From assembly GCA_027704905.1 (NCBI GenBank), contig CM051019.1, forward strand, positions 21,402,890 through 21,466,889: DNA of 64,000 nt, given 5' to 3'. Positions 9,301 through 20,085 of this stretch are shown here, in pieces. Source of the stretch: Muraenolepis orangiensis (Eukaryota; Chordata; Actinopteri; Gadiformes; Muraenolepididae). A program made the position numbers and the translations under genes. Within the stretch, counting starts at the first letter, position 1. Each line of letters opens with the position of its first letter. The notes beneath the pieces were generated by a model. It searched no databases. It worked only from the letters and a program-made list of their open reading frames with translations, and had not been told where the DNA came from.

Positions 9301-11089
9301 AGGTGCAGAACGAACTCTTGACCTTGCAAGGTCCAGGTTTTATTGGCCAAGGATGTCTGTGGATGTGGAAGAGAAAATCAAGAGATGTGAACGTTGTGTT
9401 CGCCGGAAAACTCAGCAGGAGAGAGCAGCCCCTCTGGTGAACATCACAACCAGCAGGCCATTGGAGCTGGTCTGCATGGACTTTCTCTCCATAGAGCCTG
9501 ATCGGACTAACACAAGAGACGTACTGGTGATCACGGACCACTTCACAAAGTACGCAGTTGCTGTCCCTACCCCAAATCAGAAAGCACAGACAGTGGCAAA
9601 GTGTTTATGGGACAACTTCCTCGTGCATTATGGGTTCCCTGAAAGGCTCCATAGTGACCAAGGGCCAGACTTCGAGTCGCACACCATCAAAGAGCTGTGC
9701 CGCATCGCTGGTATCCAGAAAACTAGAACCACACCATATCACCCAAGAGGGAACCCAGTGGAACGTTTCAACAGGACACTCCTCCAGATGTTGGGAACCC
9801 TGGAAAACAAGAACAAGACTCACTGGAAGGATTTCGTCAAGCCGCTAGTGCACGCGTACAACTGTACGAGAAACGATGTGACTGGATTTTCTCCATATGA
9901 GTTGATGTTTGGACGACAACCCCGACTGCCAATCGATCTGGCTTTCGGCCTACCTGTCAACAAGCCTCAAAAGTCACACTCTCAGTATGTGCACGATCTG
10001 AGAAGTCGATTGGAAGAGAGTTATAAAATTGCCACCCGGAATGCGGCAAAGACGGCTGACCGCAACAAGCGCAGATTCGACAAGAGGGTCGTGGACTCAA
10101 CCCTGGAAGCAGGTGATCGTGTTCTTGTGCGGAATGTCCGGATAAGAGGGAAGCACAAGTTGGCCGACAAGTGGGAGTCTGGCGTGCATGTGGTGGTCCG
10201 ACGTGCTAGCGATCTTCCTGTGTACACTGTCCGGCCAGACTCCAAAGATGGCCCCCTTCGGACCCTGCACCGGGACTTGTTACTACCCTGTGGGTTCCTA
10301 CCTGTGGTTGAACCGGAAGGTCCAGCTCCAAAAAGGGGCATCCGTAGGCCTCAAACGCGACAAAACCCAGGCATCGAGGATGATGAAGAACCTGAAGACA
10401 TGAGAGATCCATCTGATTCCGAGGAGGGATGTGTTTACTACTACCCGTATGGAGGAACAGTTGAGGTTGACACTAGAACCTTGTCAGACATGGAACCAGT
10501 ACAGAGGGAGAGGAACCAACCAATGCAGGAAGCACGGCCAGCTATGGTTGTTCCGGGGAAGCTGCACCCCCTTCCACGTGATCCTGGGAAAGAGAGTTTA
10601 CCTGAACTTGAGGTTGAAGGAGAAACCCCACCTGAGACTGAAACTGCAAGAGAGAAACCAGCTGATCCAGAGCCTGAGGGAGGCACTTCCTCATCGGGGC
10701 TAGCGGCAAAGCGGAGATGCTCATTTGAGAGGCTTTGTGAAGTTCCAGAGGATGCTCCCAGTGAAATGGCGGAAGGCCTTCCAGTGCCCTCCGACATGTC
10801 TAACAGTGATGAAGGTCCCCAAGAGCAGCAGCCTGAGGCCACTGAGGTTGGAACTATAAGAGATGAGATTGAACAAGACATCCCACGTATACAGCCCACT
10901 AGACACAGAACCCCCCCAGATAGACTGCATTATACACAATTAGGGAATCCCTTTGTGTCTTTGGTGCAGTCACTGTTCCAGGGTATAAGCTCTGCTTTCA
11001 TAGACATACTGCAAGATCCCAGATATCAGTGTAGGTGTAACGGGACGTACACACCTTTGAGGGGGGAGTGTGTAACCCCTGGTTACTAG
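6332..11089 (+). CDS. Pol polyprotein of Gypsy element (protease, RT, RNase H, integrase)
   Basis: This open frame lies in the -1 phase relative to gag. The first in-frame ATG is at 6332, but translation is more likely through frameshifting at 6341-6347. Domain order: aspartic protease with the DTGSQ active site (about residue 69); reverse transcriptase with LDLKSGYYQIEM and the FIDDIIVFS catalytic box (about 450-530); RNase H with HTDASTTGLGAAL (about 690); HHCC integrase zinc domain with HLGAERT (about 985) and a core including ITDHFTKYA and HSDQGPDF; then a long acidic Pro/Glu-rich tail ending close to the 3' LTR. No internal stop is present, so the copy may be competent. The integrase lies after RNase H, the standard Ty3/Gypsy order. 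No envelope gene is seen. Confidence 0.92.
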   Translation: MGPVKLLTVSVGGQTGTKRKEMRPKRTEPVISKSAQSKLSSIKLPRGLVGMKCTALIKIGGKEINCLLDTGSQVTTIPLSLYKSHLSTRPMKSLNDLLEVEGANGQAVPYLGYVELNLTFPKEFLGIETEVPTLALVVPDMTNTPQILIGTNSLDTLYSSYTQENAGSPQASFYGYRAVLKTLKIRQEQACNGNLGRVKVKGNTPEVVPAGSTVVLEGLIHVTGSHTEKWVIIEPPSESSLPSGLLVASSLHTLPDKRPCHLPVLIRNETQSDIVIPPRTVLAEIHSIQRVVGKEPSANLRKSTDQVTELVRPKMEFDFDNSPVPLKWKDRITELLNSMPEVFAQNDLDYGHTDDVKHHIKLCDETPFKHRARPIHPQDVDAVRKHLQELLAAGIIRESESPFASPIVVVRKKNNSVRLCIDFRKLNSQTIKDAYALPNLEGVFSVLTGSKWFSVLDLKSGYYQIEMEEADKQKTAFVCPLGFWEFNRMPQGITNAPSSFQRLMEKCIGDLNRKEALVFIDDIIVFSETLEEHESRLTHVLRQLKEYGLKLSPEKCKFFQTSVKYLGHIVSQHGVETDPGKIEALETWPRPTNLQQLRSFLGFSGYYRRFVQDYAKITKPLNDLTAGYPPLRKSSKKKKEPDKQYFNPGGSFGDRWTPPCQQAFETLIEKLTSAPVLGFADPKRPYILHTDASTTGLGAALYQEQDGKKRAIAFASRGLTKSEAKYPAHKLEFLALKWAVTAKFSDYLYGTDFTAVTDSNPLTYILTSAKLDAMSYRWLSSLSTYSFKLQYRAGRQNQDADGLSRRPHGDLMDDPVSQKERDRIKQFTLHHLMDMEHTDVLPEVVTAICEKHQVYQPNASLGPPYSPVALVESLALHTDALPSGFQRENEHGLPVIPHLSEEDLMERQRADPDLRAVIEQLQTGEKPPPTQRRELPDIGLWLREWNRLEIRNGVLYRRRQDQGDLVYQLALPADLRATVLRSLHDDLGHLGAERTLDLARSRFYWPRMSVDVEEKIKRCERCVRRKTQQERAAPLVNITTSRPLELVCMDFLSIEPDRTNTRDVLVITDHFTKYAVAVPTPNQKAQTVAKCLWDNFLVHYGFPERLHSDQGPDFESHTIKELCRIAGIQKTRTTPYHPRGNPVERFNRTLLQMLGTLENKNKTHWKDFVKPLVHAYNCTRNDVTGFSPYELMFGRQPRLPIDLAFGLPVNKPQKSHSQYVHDLRSRLEESYKIATRNAAKTADRNKRRFDKRVVDSTLEAGDRVLVRNVRIRGKHKLADKWESGVHVVVRRASDLPVYTVRPDSKDGPLRTLHRDLLLPCGFLPVVEPEGPAPKRGIRRPQTRQNPGIEDDEEPEDMRDPSDSEEGCVYYYPYGGTVEVDTRTLSDMEPVQRERNQPMQEARPAMVVPGKLHPLPRDPGKESLPELEVEGETPPETETAREKPADPEPEGGTSSSGLAAKRRCSFERLCEVPEDAPSEMAEGLPVPSDMSNSDEGPQEQQPEATEVGTIRDEIEQDIPRIQPTRHRTPPDRLHYTQLGNPFVSLVQSLFQGISSAFIDILQDPRYQCRCNGTYTPLRGECVTPGY
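6341..6347 (+). promoter_or_regulatory. Putative -1 ribosomal frameshift heptamer
   Basis: GTTAAAC lies in the gag frame as G TTA AAC, one codon before the gag stop (TGC then TGA at 6351). A one-base backward slip after AAC enters the pol frame exactly. GTTAAAC is a known functional slippery heptamer in some positive-strand RNA viruses. A downstream stem or pseudoknot was not worked out. Confidence 0.6.
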
Positions 11090-12561
11090 AGCTCCAATGA
11101 CTCCAAAACTTATCTCTAACATTGAAATGAGATTTGACCAATCAGAGCGTTAGGCCCGCCTCCTACGTTTACCGTGAACTCCGGTCAATACCAGATTTTC
11201 CTTGGTCGAGTCAGGAATGACATGAGGTGTGGATGTTTAAGACATCGTCCCGTTGGTATATGATAACTATCCTCAGATTACTGATAGAAGAGAGAATACT
11301 GGTATGATATCCTGAATTGAATTAGAAAGAAGAACCTTTGTGGATATTGTGAGAAGTGTGCGAAGGGATTCAGCACACACTCGTCGAGACGGTTGCTAGT
11401 TAGCATCAGAGAAATCCTTGGTGAGTCTCAAACAAGAGAAATGTGACTATTAGAAAGTTGTGGTAACATGATAATTGAGTGTAATGTGCGGTATAACGAT
11501 AGTTGGAATGTCGCAACATTGTTCCTCAAAAGCACGAGGGGCCGCTATACAGCCATGTGATGCATGACATAATGAAAAGAGTTGAACCCAGGTACAGGTT
11601 GTAAATGCACTTTATTGAATGAGACGTTGATATGCACGTATGGTTTTGTATTGCAAGGCTGGGTTTTGTGTTGGACTGATTTGGATCCTGGATTCGTCTG
11701 TTCGTCTGCTGGTTCCTTTGGACTGCATCGGCGGCGGACAGGCTGGCGAGCCTCCCACGAGAACGACCTGTGAAGTGAACAAGGACAGAGTTAAACCGCG
11801 CCTTCTACAGAGCGGTAGGATAAGCGCACTCAACGACACGTTTCCCAGGATGGATTCGTATCACTGAACTGATTTAAAGGGCCACGGACACCAAGTTCCC
11901 TGAACACATGGACAGAGTTTGACCACCATTCATGGAATGAGTGAAGTCGTTGTGTGTAAATGGATAGAGATAACTAAGTTGTAATAGGATTCAGGTTCTT
12001 TGTTAAGTACACTGCTCAGGGAAACCATTTTGTTTGTTTTATTGCTTTTGTGTTAACAGAGCTTTTGATTTGAGATGGTTTGGATATAAGGGTCTTCTTT
12101 CAAATATTAAGAGTCCTGGTTCCTAGAATTAGCTAATCCAGTTAGTTTAAGTTATAATATTGAAATAGCATATAGATAATAATTAAAATAGTATATAGAT
12201 AATAATTAAAATAGTATATAGATAATAATTAAAACAGTGAGTAGATATAATTAAAATAGTAACTAAAGTAGTGGAACCAGGGAAGGTTTGGGCATCAGAC
12301 CCAGGGTGTTTTGTACATATTCATTCATTTTGTTTAATTCATTGTACAGTGTATTATCCTGACTTGTGGAAAGAAAATAAACCAAAGAAGGTAAGGAAGA
12401 ACTGGAAAGAGAAACACATTTCCTTACCTTCAAAACATAGATCTGTTGTCAGTGCTTCATTCTTGTGCAGACCATCTCTCTTCCGAGGCGAACTTGGTTT
12501 CTTCTGATCTGGCCCAAAACCATATATAGATACCTTGTCTAGTTACTAAGCTAGTGTTACA
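11071..12561 (+). repeat. 3' LTR of the PNMA-like Gypsy
   Basis: 1491 bp, matching 2939-4452. The pol frame runs 19 nt into it before its stop. It contains AAATAAACC near 12375, a possible polyadenylation signal. Confidence 0.9.
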
Positions 12562-12565
12562 TATG

Positions 12566-14504
12566 GGTCGCCAGAGATGATCGAGAAGGCTCTCTTAGAC
12601 AGAGTAGAGTTTTCCTAGGTTCAGCAATAGGGACCCACAGAAGCTCAGAGAGCTTGGCGACCTGCTACAGGAGCTATCATCTGCGCAGCGTGGGGGCAGC
12701 CTACCTGGGCTGTCTTACCTAGACACCGCCAGAGGACTGAACCCCATAGTGGAGAAGTTACCATCCTCCCTCCAAGAAAAATGTATCTCTCGAGGGAGTA
12801 ATTACAAGCTACACCACCAGGTACATTTCCCACCGTTCGCCGACTTCGTCAGCAGAGAAGCCTACATCCGCAACGACCCAAGCTTCTTTCTGTCCTCTTC
12901 AGCTGCTACAGAAATTAAGCCAGACGACGCAGTGAAGACGAGTAGCCCCAGACGCTTCGTCTCCTCGCACAAGATGGAGGTCTCTTCTACGTCCGACTCT
13001 GACACTACAGAGACCCCCAGTGCTAGGCCGGATGCCAGTAGCCAATGTCCTATCCACAAAATGCCTCACCCCCTTAAATACTGCAGAGGCTTCAGAAGCA
13101 TAACCATCGAAGAACGCAAGGCATTTCTTAAAGAAGCCGGCTTGTGTTTTAGATGTTGTTCAAGCAAACATCTCACCAAAGAGTGTAAAATTGCAATCCA
13201 GTGTAAAGAGTGCAACAGTGACTGACACATAGCAGCTCTTCACCCCGGACCAGCCCCGTGGAATAGCTAGACCCACGAGCCAGTGGATGGTAGGGAGTCA
13301 GATTACGGCAGGGAGGAGAAGGGTGAGCCATCTCCTACTGTAAACAACAAGTGTACGGAGGTCTGTGGAGGAAACAGCCCATGCTCCTGCTCTAAAATCT
13401 GCCTTATCACAGTGCACCCCAAGGGACAACCGGGAAAGACAGTGACACTCTATGCTATTCTCGACGATCAGAGCAACCGGTCACTTGCCAGATCTGAGTT
13501 TTTTGACCTCTTTGACCTCAAGGGCACAAACGCTCTATACACACTCCGGACGTGTGCCGGTCTCACTGAGATGTCTGGAAGGAGAGCCACGGGCTTTGTC
13601 GCACAACCTTTGGATGGAAGTCTCAACATAAATCTCCCGACTCTCATAGAGTGCAACTACATTCCCGAAGACAGGTCAGAGATACCTACCCCGGAAGTGG
13701 CAAAGCATCACACTCACCTCAAGGCCATTGCTAAACACATCCCACTACTCGACCCAGAGGCTCAGATCCTACTTCTCCTTGGCCGCGACATCCTACAGGT
13801 GCACAAAGTAAGAGACAAGCGTAACGGACCTAATAATGCACCATATGCCCAACGCTTGGATCTCGGCTGGGTCATCATCGGGGAAGCCTGCTTAGGCGCA
13901 GCACTCAAATCAAAGGAAATAAGGGTGTTCCGTACTCATTCTCTACATTCTCGAGAACGGACGCCACTCTCACTTCACGCCCTGTACAAACCATCTCACT
14001 CTGAAAGAGAAACTCACAGAGAACAGTGAACGGTCCTGCAATCCCCTCAATCTGCAAAGCTCACAGCCCGCTTGTGTTCCAGCACCATGCATTGAGGGGG
14101 ACTCCTTGGGAAGTAATATCTTCCAACGCACTGAGGATGACAACAAGTTTGCCCCCTCTATCGAAGACAAGCAGTTCATTGAGCTGGTGAATAAAGAGAT
14201 GTTCATCGATGAAGGAAACAGCTGGGTAGCTCCGCTCCCCTTCCGCACGCCAAGACCACGTCTACCTATGAACAGAGAGCACGTTCTGAGTCGCTTTAAC
14301 CCTCTTTGCCGTACTCTCGAAAGAAAGGCTGAGATGAAGCAACACTTCCTCACCTTCATGCAACGGATCCTCGACCAAGATCACGCAGAGTTGGCCACCA
14401 TTGGCAGAGGGAGAAGAGTGCTGGTATCTCCCCATGTTTGGGGTGTATCATCCCCACAAACCAGGGTTATAAAGCCTATTAACTTCCAGATGTTTAGTCT
14501 TTAA
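12566..14504 (+). pseudogene. BEL/Pao gag C-terminus, protease and truncated reverse transcriptase
   Basis: This continues the BEL/Pao ORF after the Gypsy insertion. The frame 12749-13225 has the gag end with CPIHKMPHPLKYCRGF and the zinc knuckle CFRCCSSKHLTKEC. A stop at 13224 breaks the frame. ORF 13283-14029 is the BEL/Pao retropepsin region with AILDDQSNRSL and the downstream LLLGRDI and GWVIIGEACLG blocks. From 14106 the start of reverse transcriptase is seen (EGNSWVAPLPFRTPRPRLP). Near 14400 the sequence jumps to the short 3' end just before the LTR. The catalytic RT, RNase H and integrase are therefore deleted. Confidence 0.8.
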
Positions 14505-14536
14505 TAGTGGTATTGTGTTAAATACCAGGCAGGGAG

Positions 14537-15130
14537 TGTTATGTTACGTGCATTCCTTGTTTGTGTTCCTACCTATTTTCTTTCTGTTTAAGGGGTTCTA
14601 GGGACACCTATAGGCCATTAGGTAAATGTTTCCTATTTTTCTTAATTACATCGAGATTCTCATTAGTTGTTAGAATTCACGTTAGGTGAATTCGAACAAC
14701 TAATGAGAATAAGACTAACAACTGACTAACAAGTGACTAACAACCCACCATGTGGGTTGTTAGTCACGTGATCAGAGCAGCGCCATTTTCCGGAAAGCAA
14801 GCTTGTAATCAGTATTGTTCAAGGGCTTTCAATCTTGTTACATCTGCCGGTGTGATCTTAAAAGAAGCTTTGTTTGTGAGTATATATTCGTTCATCTATG
14901 TATTTAGAGATTTGATGTGCTCATATTGTTTATTCGTAATATTTGTGTACTTTATTGATAGTTGTCCTTTGTATTGTTTACAGTTTCACACTTCAGTTAC
15001 TTGACCATCTTCAATAAATGGACGAAGAAGTGCACGTCCGTAAGGTACTTTGGGCTCGTCATTGGATCAAGTTGAAGGTGTTTAGCTATCTGGCGATGTG
15101 CGCCCTGCTACGTGCTCAGGTGCCAGAATA
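14537..15130 (+). repeat. BEL/Pao 3' LTR with foldback insertion
   Basis: Matches 1440-1956, but about 70 bp are added around 14683-14750 and about 20 bp near 14793-14812. The added part contains inverted copies of adjacent LTR sequence: the segment CTCATTAGTTGTT is followed by its reverse complement, and there is a second palindrome around AACAACCCACCATGTGGGTTGTT. Confidence 0.8.
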
Positions 15131-15344
15131 GTTATTGAGAACCACTGTCACGAGAGACTGCGTGTTCCAGCTCCGACCTCGCCAAGTATCCAGTCCAACC
15201 CTGCCTAGTTTATGTTTTTGATGTTGGAGATAATTACAGTAAAGACATTTTTTCCGTTGTTTTGAGTGTTTCTCTACTTCTGGGTTCTTTGGCACATTTG
15301 GCTCGTCGGTCTTGTTGGGGCGTAACAGAATAACCAAGCCAAGA

Positions 15345-18300
15345 ATGAGCCAAGCCGAGAACCCAGAAGCGGGGCGCGGGACACCGTCCGAGTTACGCCA
15401 GATAGTAACGGAACAAGCCATCGAACTTACCCAACTGCAGGCCGAACTGGGTTCGGCCTGCGGTGCTGGAGAACACATCGCAGACTACCGTCAGTACGGT
15501 CACCAGTCTCACCGCCAAGGTGGATGCTATGTCCAGAGCCCTAGCATCCATCCAGCGATCTCTGGACGTGTTAGCCGTCAGCACCTATCCAGCCCCAGGT
15601 TCCGGTCCGGGAACCAGTTCGTCCTACATCCCAGCTGGCCCCGATGTCCCCGCAGGGTCAATCGTTTGCGCCGAGCCCAGCTTGGTTAGCCCCAGATCGT
15701 TCGGAGGCGATTTGAACCAGTGCCGTAGGTTCATAGCTCAGTGCGAGTTGCTGTTCACACATCAGCCGTCCAAGTATTCCTCTGGTGGGGCCAGGATTGC
15801 TTTTGTGATGTCCCTCCTTGCCGACAGAGCTCTTGAACAGCGACGGGGGTTATGCCACCGATTATCCCCTGTTCAAGCGTGAGTTTTGCCAGGTCTTTGA
15901 CCATCCATTGGACGGGCTGGATTCTGCAAGCCGGCTGCTAGTTTGCCATCAGGGGTCTCGCTCGGTGGCCGATTTCACGGTGGAGTTCCGGATCCTAGCC
16001 ATAGAGCGTGGTTGGGACGATAGAGCTCTCCTCTGTCTCTATCGCAAGGGTTTGAGCGACGCCGTCAAGGACCTCATCGTTCGAGACAGCCCGGAGACGC
16101 TGAGGGATTGAATCACCCTGGCGCTCCAAATGGACTCACGGCTGTGTGAACACCGTTTGGACCGAGCCCAGCGTTTGTTCCTTCGCCCGGCTCCCGGTCG
16201 CTCTGCCTCGGCGACCGCCACCCAGTCCGCGGCGGGCTTGGCCACGCCCCCTTTTTAGCACGCGCTGTCTGTTGACAGGTCGACGTCCGGGCCCGGAGGG
16301 CCCATGGAGATTGGCCGATCCCACCTTTCGGCAGGACTAAGAGAGTACAGGATGTCCCACCAGCAGTGCCTCTACTGTGGGAAGGAGGGACATTATGTCA
16401 GATCCTGCCCAACCCGCCCAAACGACCAAGCTCACCAGTAAGGGGCATACGGGTGAGCAAGACATCCCTTTCCCCGCCCCGTAGTACGTTAAATCGTCTC
16501 TTTCCGGCCACCTTAGCCTGGGGTACGGAGACCTTGTCGGTTGGCGCTCTCATAGACTCGGGTGCAGACAAGTGTCTACTGGATGTTACTCTAGCCCGAC
16601 AGGCGGGAGTCCCTTTGGTGGCTTTAGATCGCACCCTCTCTCCTCGGGCCATTGATGGGCATTCTTTGGGTACTATTACGCACGCTACTGACCTTCTCAC
16701 ACTCACTCTTTCGGTCCATTTGTTTCTTTGTTTTGCACGCCCCCACGGCGCCTCTAGTGTTGGGTAGACCCTGGCTGGAGAGGCACGACCCTCACATCTC
16801 CTGGGCGTCTGGGCGGGTCTTGGGGTGGAGTACAGCTTGTCACGCTACCTGTCTGCGTTCCGCCCTGTCTCCGTCCAGCGGTTCCAGGCCTGTGTCCTCT
16901 CCACCAGATATCACTGGGGTGCCTCACATTTATCACGACCTCTCTCTGGTGTTTAGTAAGGACAGAGCCCTCTCACTCCCCCCTCACCGGCCTTATGATT
17001 GTCCCATCGACCTCCTTCCTGGGGCCGCCCTTCCTAAGAGGCGGCTCTACAACATCTCCCAGCCGGAGAGGGAGGCGATGCGCAACTATAGTCCCTAGCC
17101 TCAGGCCTTATAAAGCCGTCATCTTCGCCCCTCGCAGCGGGATTCTTCTTCGTGGCTAAGAAGGACGGTGGCCTGAGGCCCTGTATAGACTATCGGGCAC
17201 TGAACGACATCACAGTGAAGAATAGGTACCCCCTGCCACTTCTTAGTTCCACTTTCGAGCCACTCACGCACGCCCGAGTGTTCACCAAGTTGGACCTTCG
17301 TAACGCGTACCACTTAGTCAGGATCAGGGAGGGTGACGAGTGGAAGACGGCCTTCAACACCCATCTTGGCCACTATGAGTACCGCGTCATGCCGTTCGGT
17401 CTGTCCAATGCCCCCGGAGTTTTCCAAGGCCTGGTGAATGACGTGCTGAGGGACATGCGAAACATCTTTGTGGTGGTGTACCTGGACGACATCCTGATTT
17501 TCTCTAGGTCCATGGAGGAACACCACCAGCACGTCCGCCTGGTGCTACAACGGCTGTTGGAGAACAGGCTCTACGTGAAGGCTTAGAAGTGCGTCTTCCA
17601 CACCGACTCGGTGACGTATCTCGGCAACGTGGTGGAGGATGGACAGATGCGTGCAGACCCCGCTAAGATCAAGGTGGTGGAGGAATGGCCGCGCCCTACT
17701 GACCGCACGCAGCTCAGGCGCTTCCTGGGTTTTGCAGGCTTTGTGCGGCGGTTCATCAAGGGGTTCTGCCCCCCTCAACGCCCTCACCTCCTCCTCTCGA
17801 CCGTTCGTGTGGACACCTGAGGCGGAGTCGGCCTTCCTCCGACTCAGGAGCTTGTTCACCACAGCCCCGGTTCTCGTCCACCCCGACCCGGCGAGGCAGT
17901 ACATCGTCGAGGTAGATGCGTCGGACACAGGCATCGGAGCCGTTCTCTCACAGCGGTCGGAGGAGGACCACAGGGTCCACCCGTGTGCCTATTTCTCTCG
18001 GCGTTTCGAACCCGCTGAGAGGAACTATGATGTGGGCAACAAGGAACTGTTGGCGGTTCACGCCACCCTGGAGGAGTGGAGACACTGGTTGGAGGGAGCG
18101 GAGCTACCGTTCATCGTGTGGTCGGATCACAAGAACCTGGCCTACGTGAGGACGGCGAAGAGGCTGAACTCCAGGCAGGCCCGCTGGGCCCTTTTCTTCA
18201 GCCGGTTCAATTTCACCCTCACCTACCGTCCGGGCTCCAAGAACGTCAGAGCTGATGCCCTCTCCCGTCAGTTCCCGGGGGAGGGTCCTGCCGTCAAGGA

Positions 18301-19752
18301 GAACCCCGACACCATCCTTCCCTCAGCCCGGGTGGTGGGTGTAGTCACCTGGGCCATTGAGCCGCTGGTGAGACAGGCCCAGCGGGCCGAGCCAGACCCA
18401 GGTAACGGTCCCTGTAACCGGTTGTTTGTGCCTCTTGCTGTCCGCCCGCAGGTGTTGGAGTGGGGCCACTCCAGCCACTTTGCTTGTCACCCCGGGGAGC
18501 GGCGGACGGCAGAGTTCATCAGCCGGAGGTTCTGGTGGACCACTCTCAGGAGGGATGTCAGGGGGTTTGTAGCCGCCTGCGCCCGGAGCAAGGCTTCGCA
18601 TCGCCCTCCAGCAGGTCTCCTGCACCCCCTTCCCGTTCCCAGTCGCCCATGGTCCCACATTGCCTTGGACTTTATTACTGGGCTTCCTGTTTCCCAAGGC
18701 TGTGACACCATCCTGACCGTGGTCGATCGCTTCTCCAAGGCTGTTCATTTTGTTTCCCTCCCAAGGCTTCCCTGGGCGGGCGAAACAGTGGACCTCCTGA
18801 CCCTCCATGTGGTCAGCCTACATTGAATCCCCTCTGACATTGTGTCCAACCGCGGCCCCCAATTCATCTCCAAGGTGTGGCAGGCCTTCTGCAAGGGAAT
18901 TGGGGCCACGGCCAGCCTATCCTCTGGTTACCACCCCCAGTACAATGGGCAGGCGGAGCGCGCCAACCAGGCCGTCGAGGCGGCTCTTCGTTGCGTCACC
19001 TCGAGTAACCCCACCTCCTGGGCCAAGTACCTGCCCTGGGTGGAGTATTCCCTCAATGCTATGGAGAGCTCCGCTACTGGTATGTCCCCATTCCAGTGTT
19101 CCCTGGGCTACCAGCCCCCTCTGTTTCCCCAACAGGAGCTGGAGGTGGCGGTCCCGTCCACTAGGGCCCACCTCCGCCGGTGTCAACGCGTTTGGAGGGC
19201 CGCCCGGGCCGCACTACTCCGGCCCACGGAGCGGGCCCTGCTTGCCGCGAACCGGCGGAGGGTGCCTGCCCCTGTCTACCAGCCTGGCCAGAGGGTTTGG
19301 CTGTTGGCCCGGGACCTGCCCCTCCAGACCTCCCAGACATCAACTCGTAAGTTGAATCCCCGGTACGTTGGTCCCTACACCGTGGATCGAGTCACTAACC
19401 CCTCTGCGGTGCGTTTAGTTCTCCCTCCGGCTCTCCGGGTTCACCCCGTGTTTCATGTGTCTCAGCTGAAACCCGTAGCCTCCAGTCCCTTGTCTCCCCC
19501 TGTTACAGCTCCTCCGCTTCCCCGGGTCCTGGCGGATAGAGATCCGGTATGGTCGGTCCGTAAGCTCCTCGCCGTCCGCCGCTGGGGGCGGGGTTTCCAG
19601 TAGCTAGTGGATTGGGAGGGCTTCGGTCCGGAGGACCGGAGCTGGGTGCCCTCTTCCTATCTCGCGGACCCATCCCTGCTGGACGACTTCTATCGGGAGA
19701 ACCCGGGGGCTCTGGGGCGGTCGGCCGGTGCCTCCCCTCAGGGGGGGGATAC
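15345..19752 (+). pseudogene. Chromovirus gag-pol, degenerate
   Basis: The first ATG after the split LTR (15345) opens a gag-like frame (MSQAENPEAG, then a helical region). A CCHC-like knuckle (CLYCGKEGHYVRSC) is found near 16370, a protease with DSGADKCLLD near 16555, reverse transcriptase at about 17150-17820 (KLDLRNAYHLVRI, YLDDILIFS), RNase H at about 17900-18270, integrase at about 18450-19250, and a C-terminal chromodomain at about 19540-19700 (VDWEGFGPEDRSWVP). Frames change at least at about 15690, 15850, 16250, 16740, 17100, 17583 (TAG), 17790 and 18826, and there is an in-frame TAG near 19603. It is inactive. The chromodomain places it with vertebrate chromoviruses. Confidence 0.85.
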
Positions 19753-20080
19753 TGTTGTGCCCCCCCCACGCTCTAATCTATCCAAGGTGTTGCCCATCAT
19801 AATCAGGCCTACTGAGGCTAATTAACACCTGGGATCTACCCTTCTTTAGGCTGCCGAGGACCGACGTCGGGCGCTTGGTTATTGAGAACCACTGTCACGA
19901 GAGACTGCGTGTTCCAGCTCCGACCACGCCAAGTAACCAGTCCAACCCTGCCTAGTTAATGTTTTGGATGTTGGAGATAATTACAGTAAAGACATTTTTT
20001 CCGTTGTTTTGAGTGTCCGTGTCTCTCTACTTCTGGGTTCTTTGGCACATTTGGCTCGTCGGTCTCGTTGGGGCGTAACA
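19753..20080 (+). repeat. Chromovirus 3' LTR
   Basis: 328 bp, TGTTGTGCC to GTAACA. It retains the intact site that in the 5' LTR is interrupted by the BEL/Pao element, and an AATTAACACCTGG stretch missing from the 5' LTR. Confidence 0.88.
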
Positions 20081-20085
20081 GTATG

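Larger units (their letters stand above)
2939..12561 (+). mobile_element. Ty3/Gypsy retrotransposon with PNMA-like gag, apparently intact
   Basis: LTRs are 2939-4452 and 11071-12561, beginning TGTAACCCC and ending GTTACA. Target duplication TATG lies at 2935-2938 and 12562-12565. A purine-rich tract (GAGGGGGGAGTG) directly precedes the 3' LTR, and a candidate primer-binding site (TGGCGAGCCAGCC) starts at about 4459. The internal region has two long open frames, gag (600 aa) and pol (up to 1585 aa from its first ATG), overlapping in the -1 sense. The LTRs look almost identical; the one clear difference is an extra unit of an AT-rich repeat in the 5' LTR. Both observations indicate a recent insertion. 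This is the innermost and youngest member of the nest. Confidence 0.93.
1440..15130 (+). mobile_element. BEL/Pao LTR retrotransposon inserted in the chromovirus 5' LTR, internally deleted
   Basis: LTRs are 1440-1956 (517 bp) and 14537-15130 (594 bp), both starting TGTTATG. Target duplication GTTAT lies at 1435-1439 and 15131-15135. The uninterrupted chromovirus 3' LTR (around 19875-19895) preserves the empty site, which confirms the insertion. The internal region has gag (from about 1960), split by a Gypsy insertion at 2939-12561, then a CCHC zinc knuckle, protease and the very start of reverse transcriptase. The rest of reverse transcriptase, RNase H and integrase are missing, so it could not move on its own. 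The 3' LTR carries an extra foldback segment near 14680-14760. Confidence 0.85.
1322..20080 (+). mobile_element. Ty3/Gypsy chromovirus inserted in the hAT element
   Basis: The LTR starts TGTTGTGCC and ends GTAACA. The 3' LTR is 19753-20080 (328 bp) and is preceded by a G-rich polypurine tract. The 5' LTR is split: 1322-1439 lies left of a BEL/Pao insertion and 15131-15327 lies right of it. A 5-bp target duplication GTATG flanks the element (1317-1321 and 20081-20085). The 5' LTR lacks about 15 bp found in the 3' LTR (near 19818-19832), so the copy is not fresh. The internal region (15328-19752) encodes gag and pol with a C-terminal chromodomain but has many frameshifts and stops. Confidence 0.88.
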
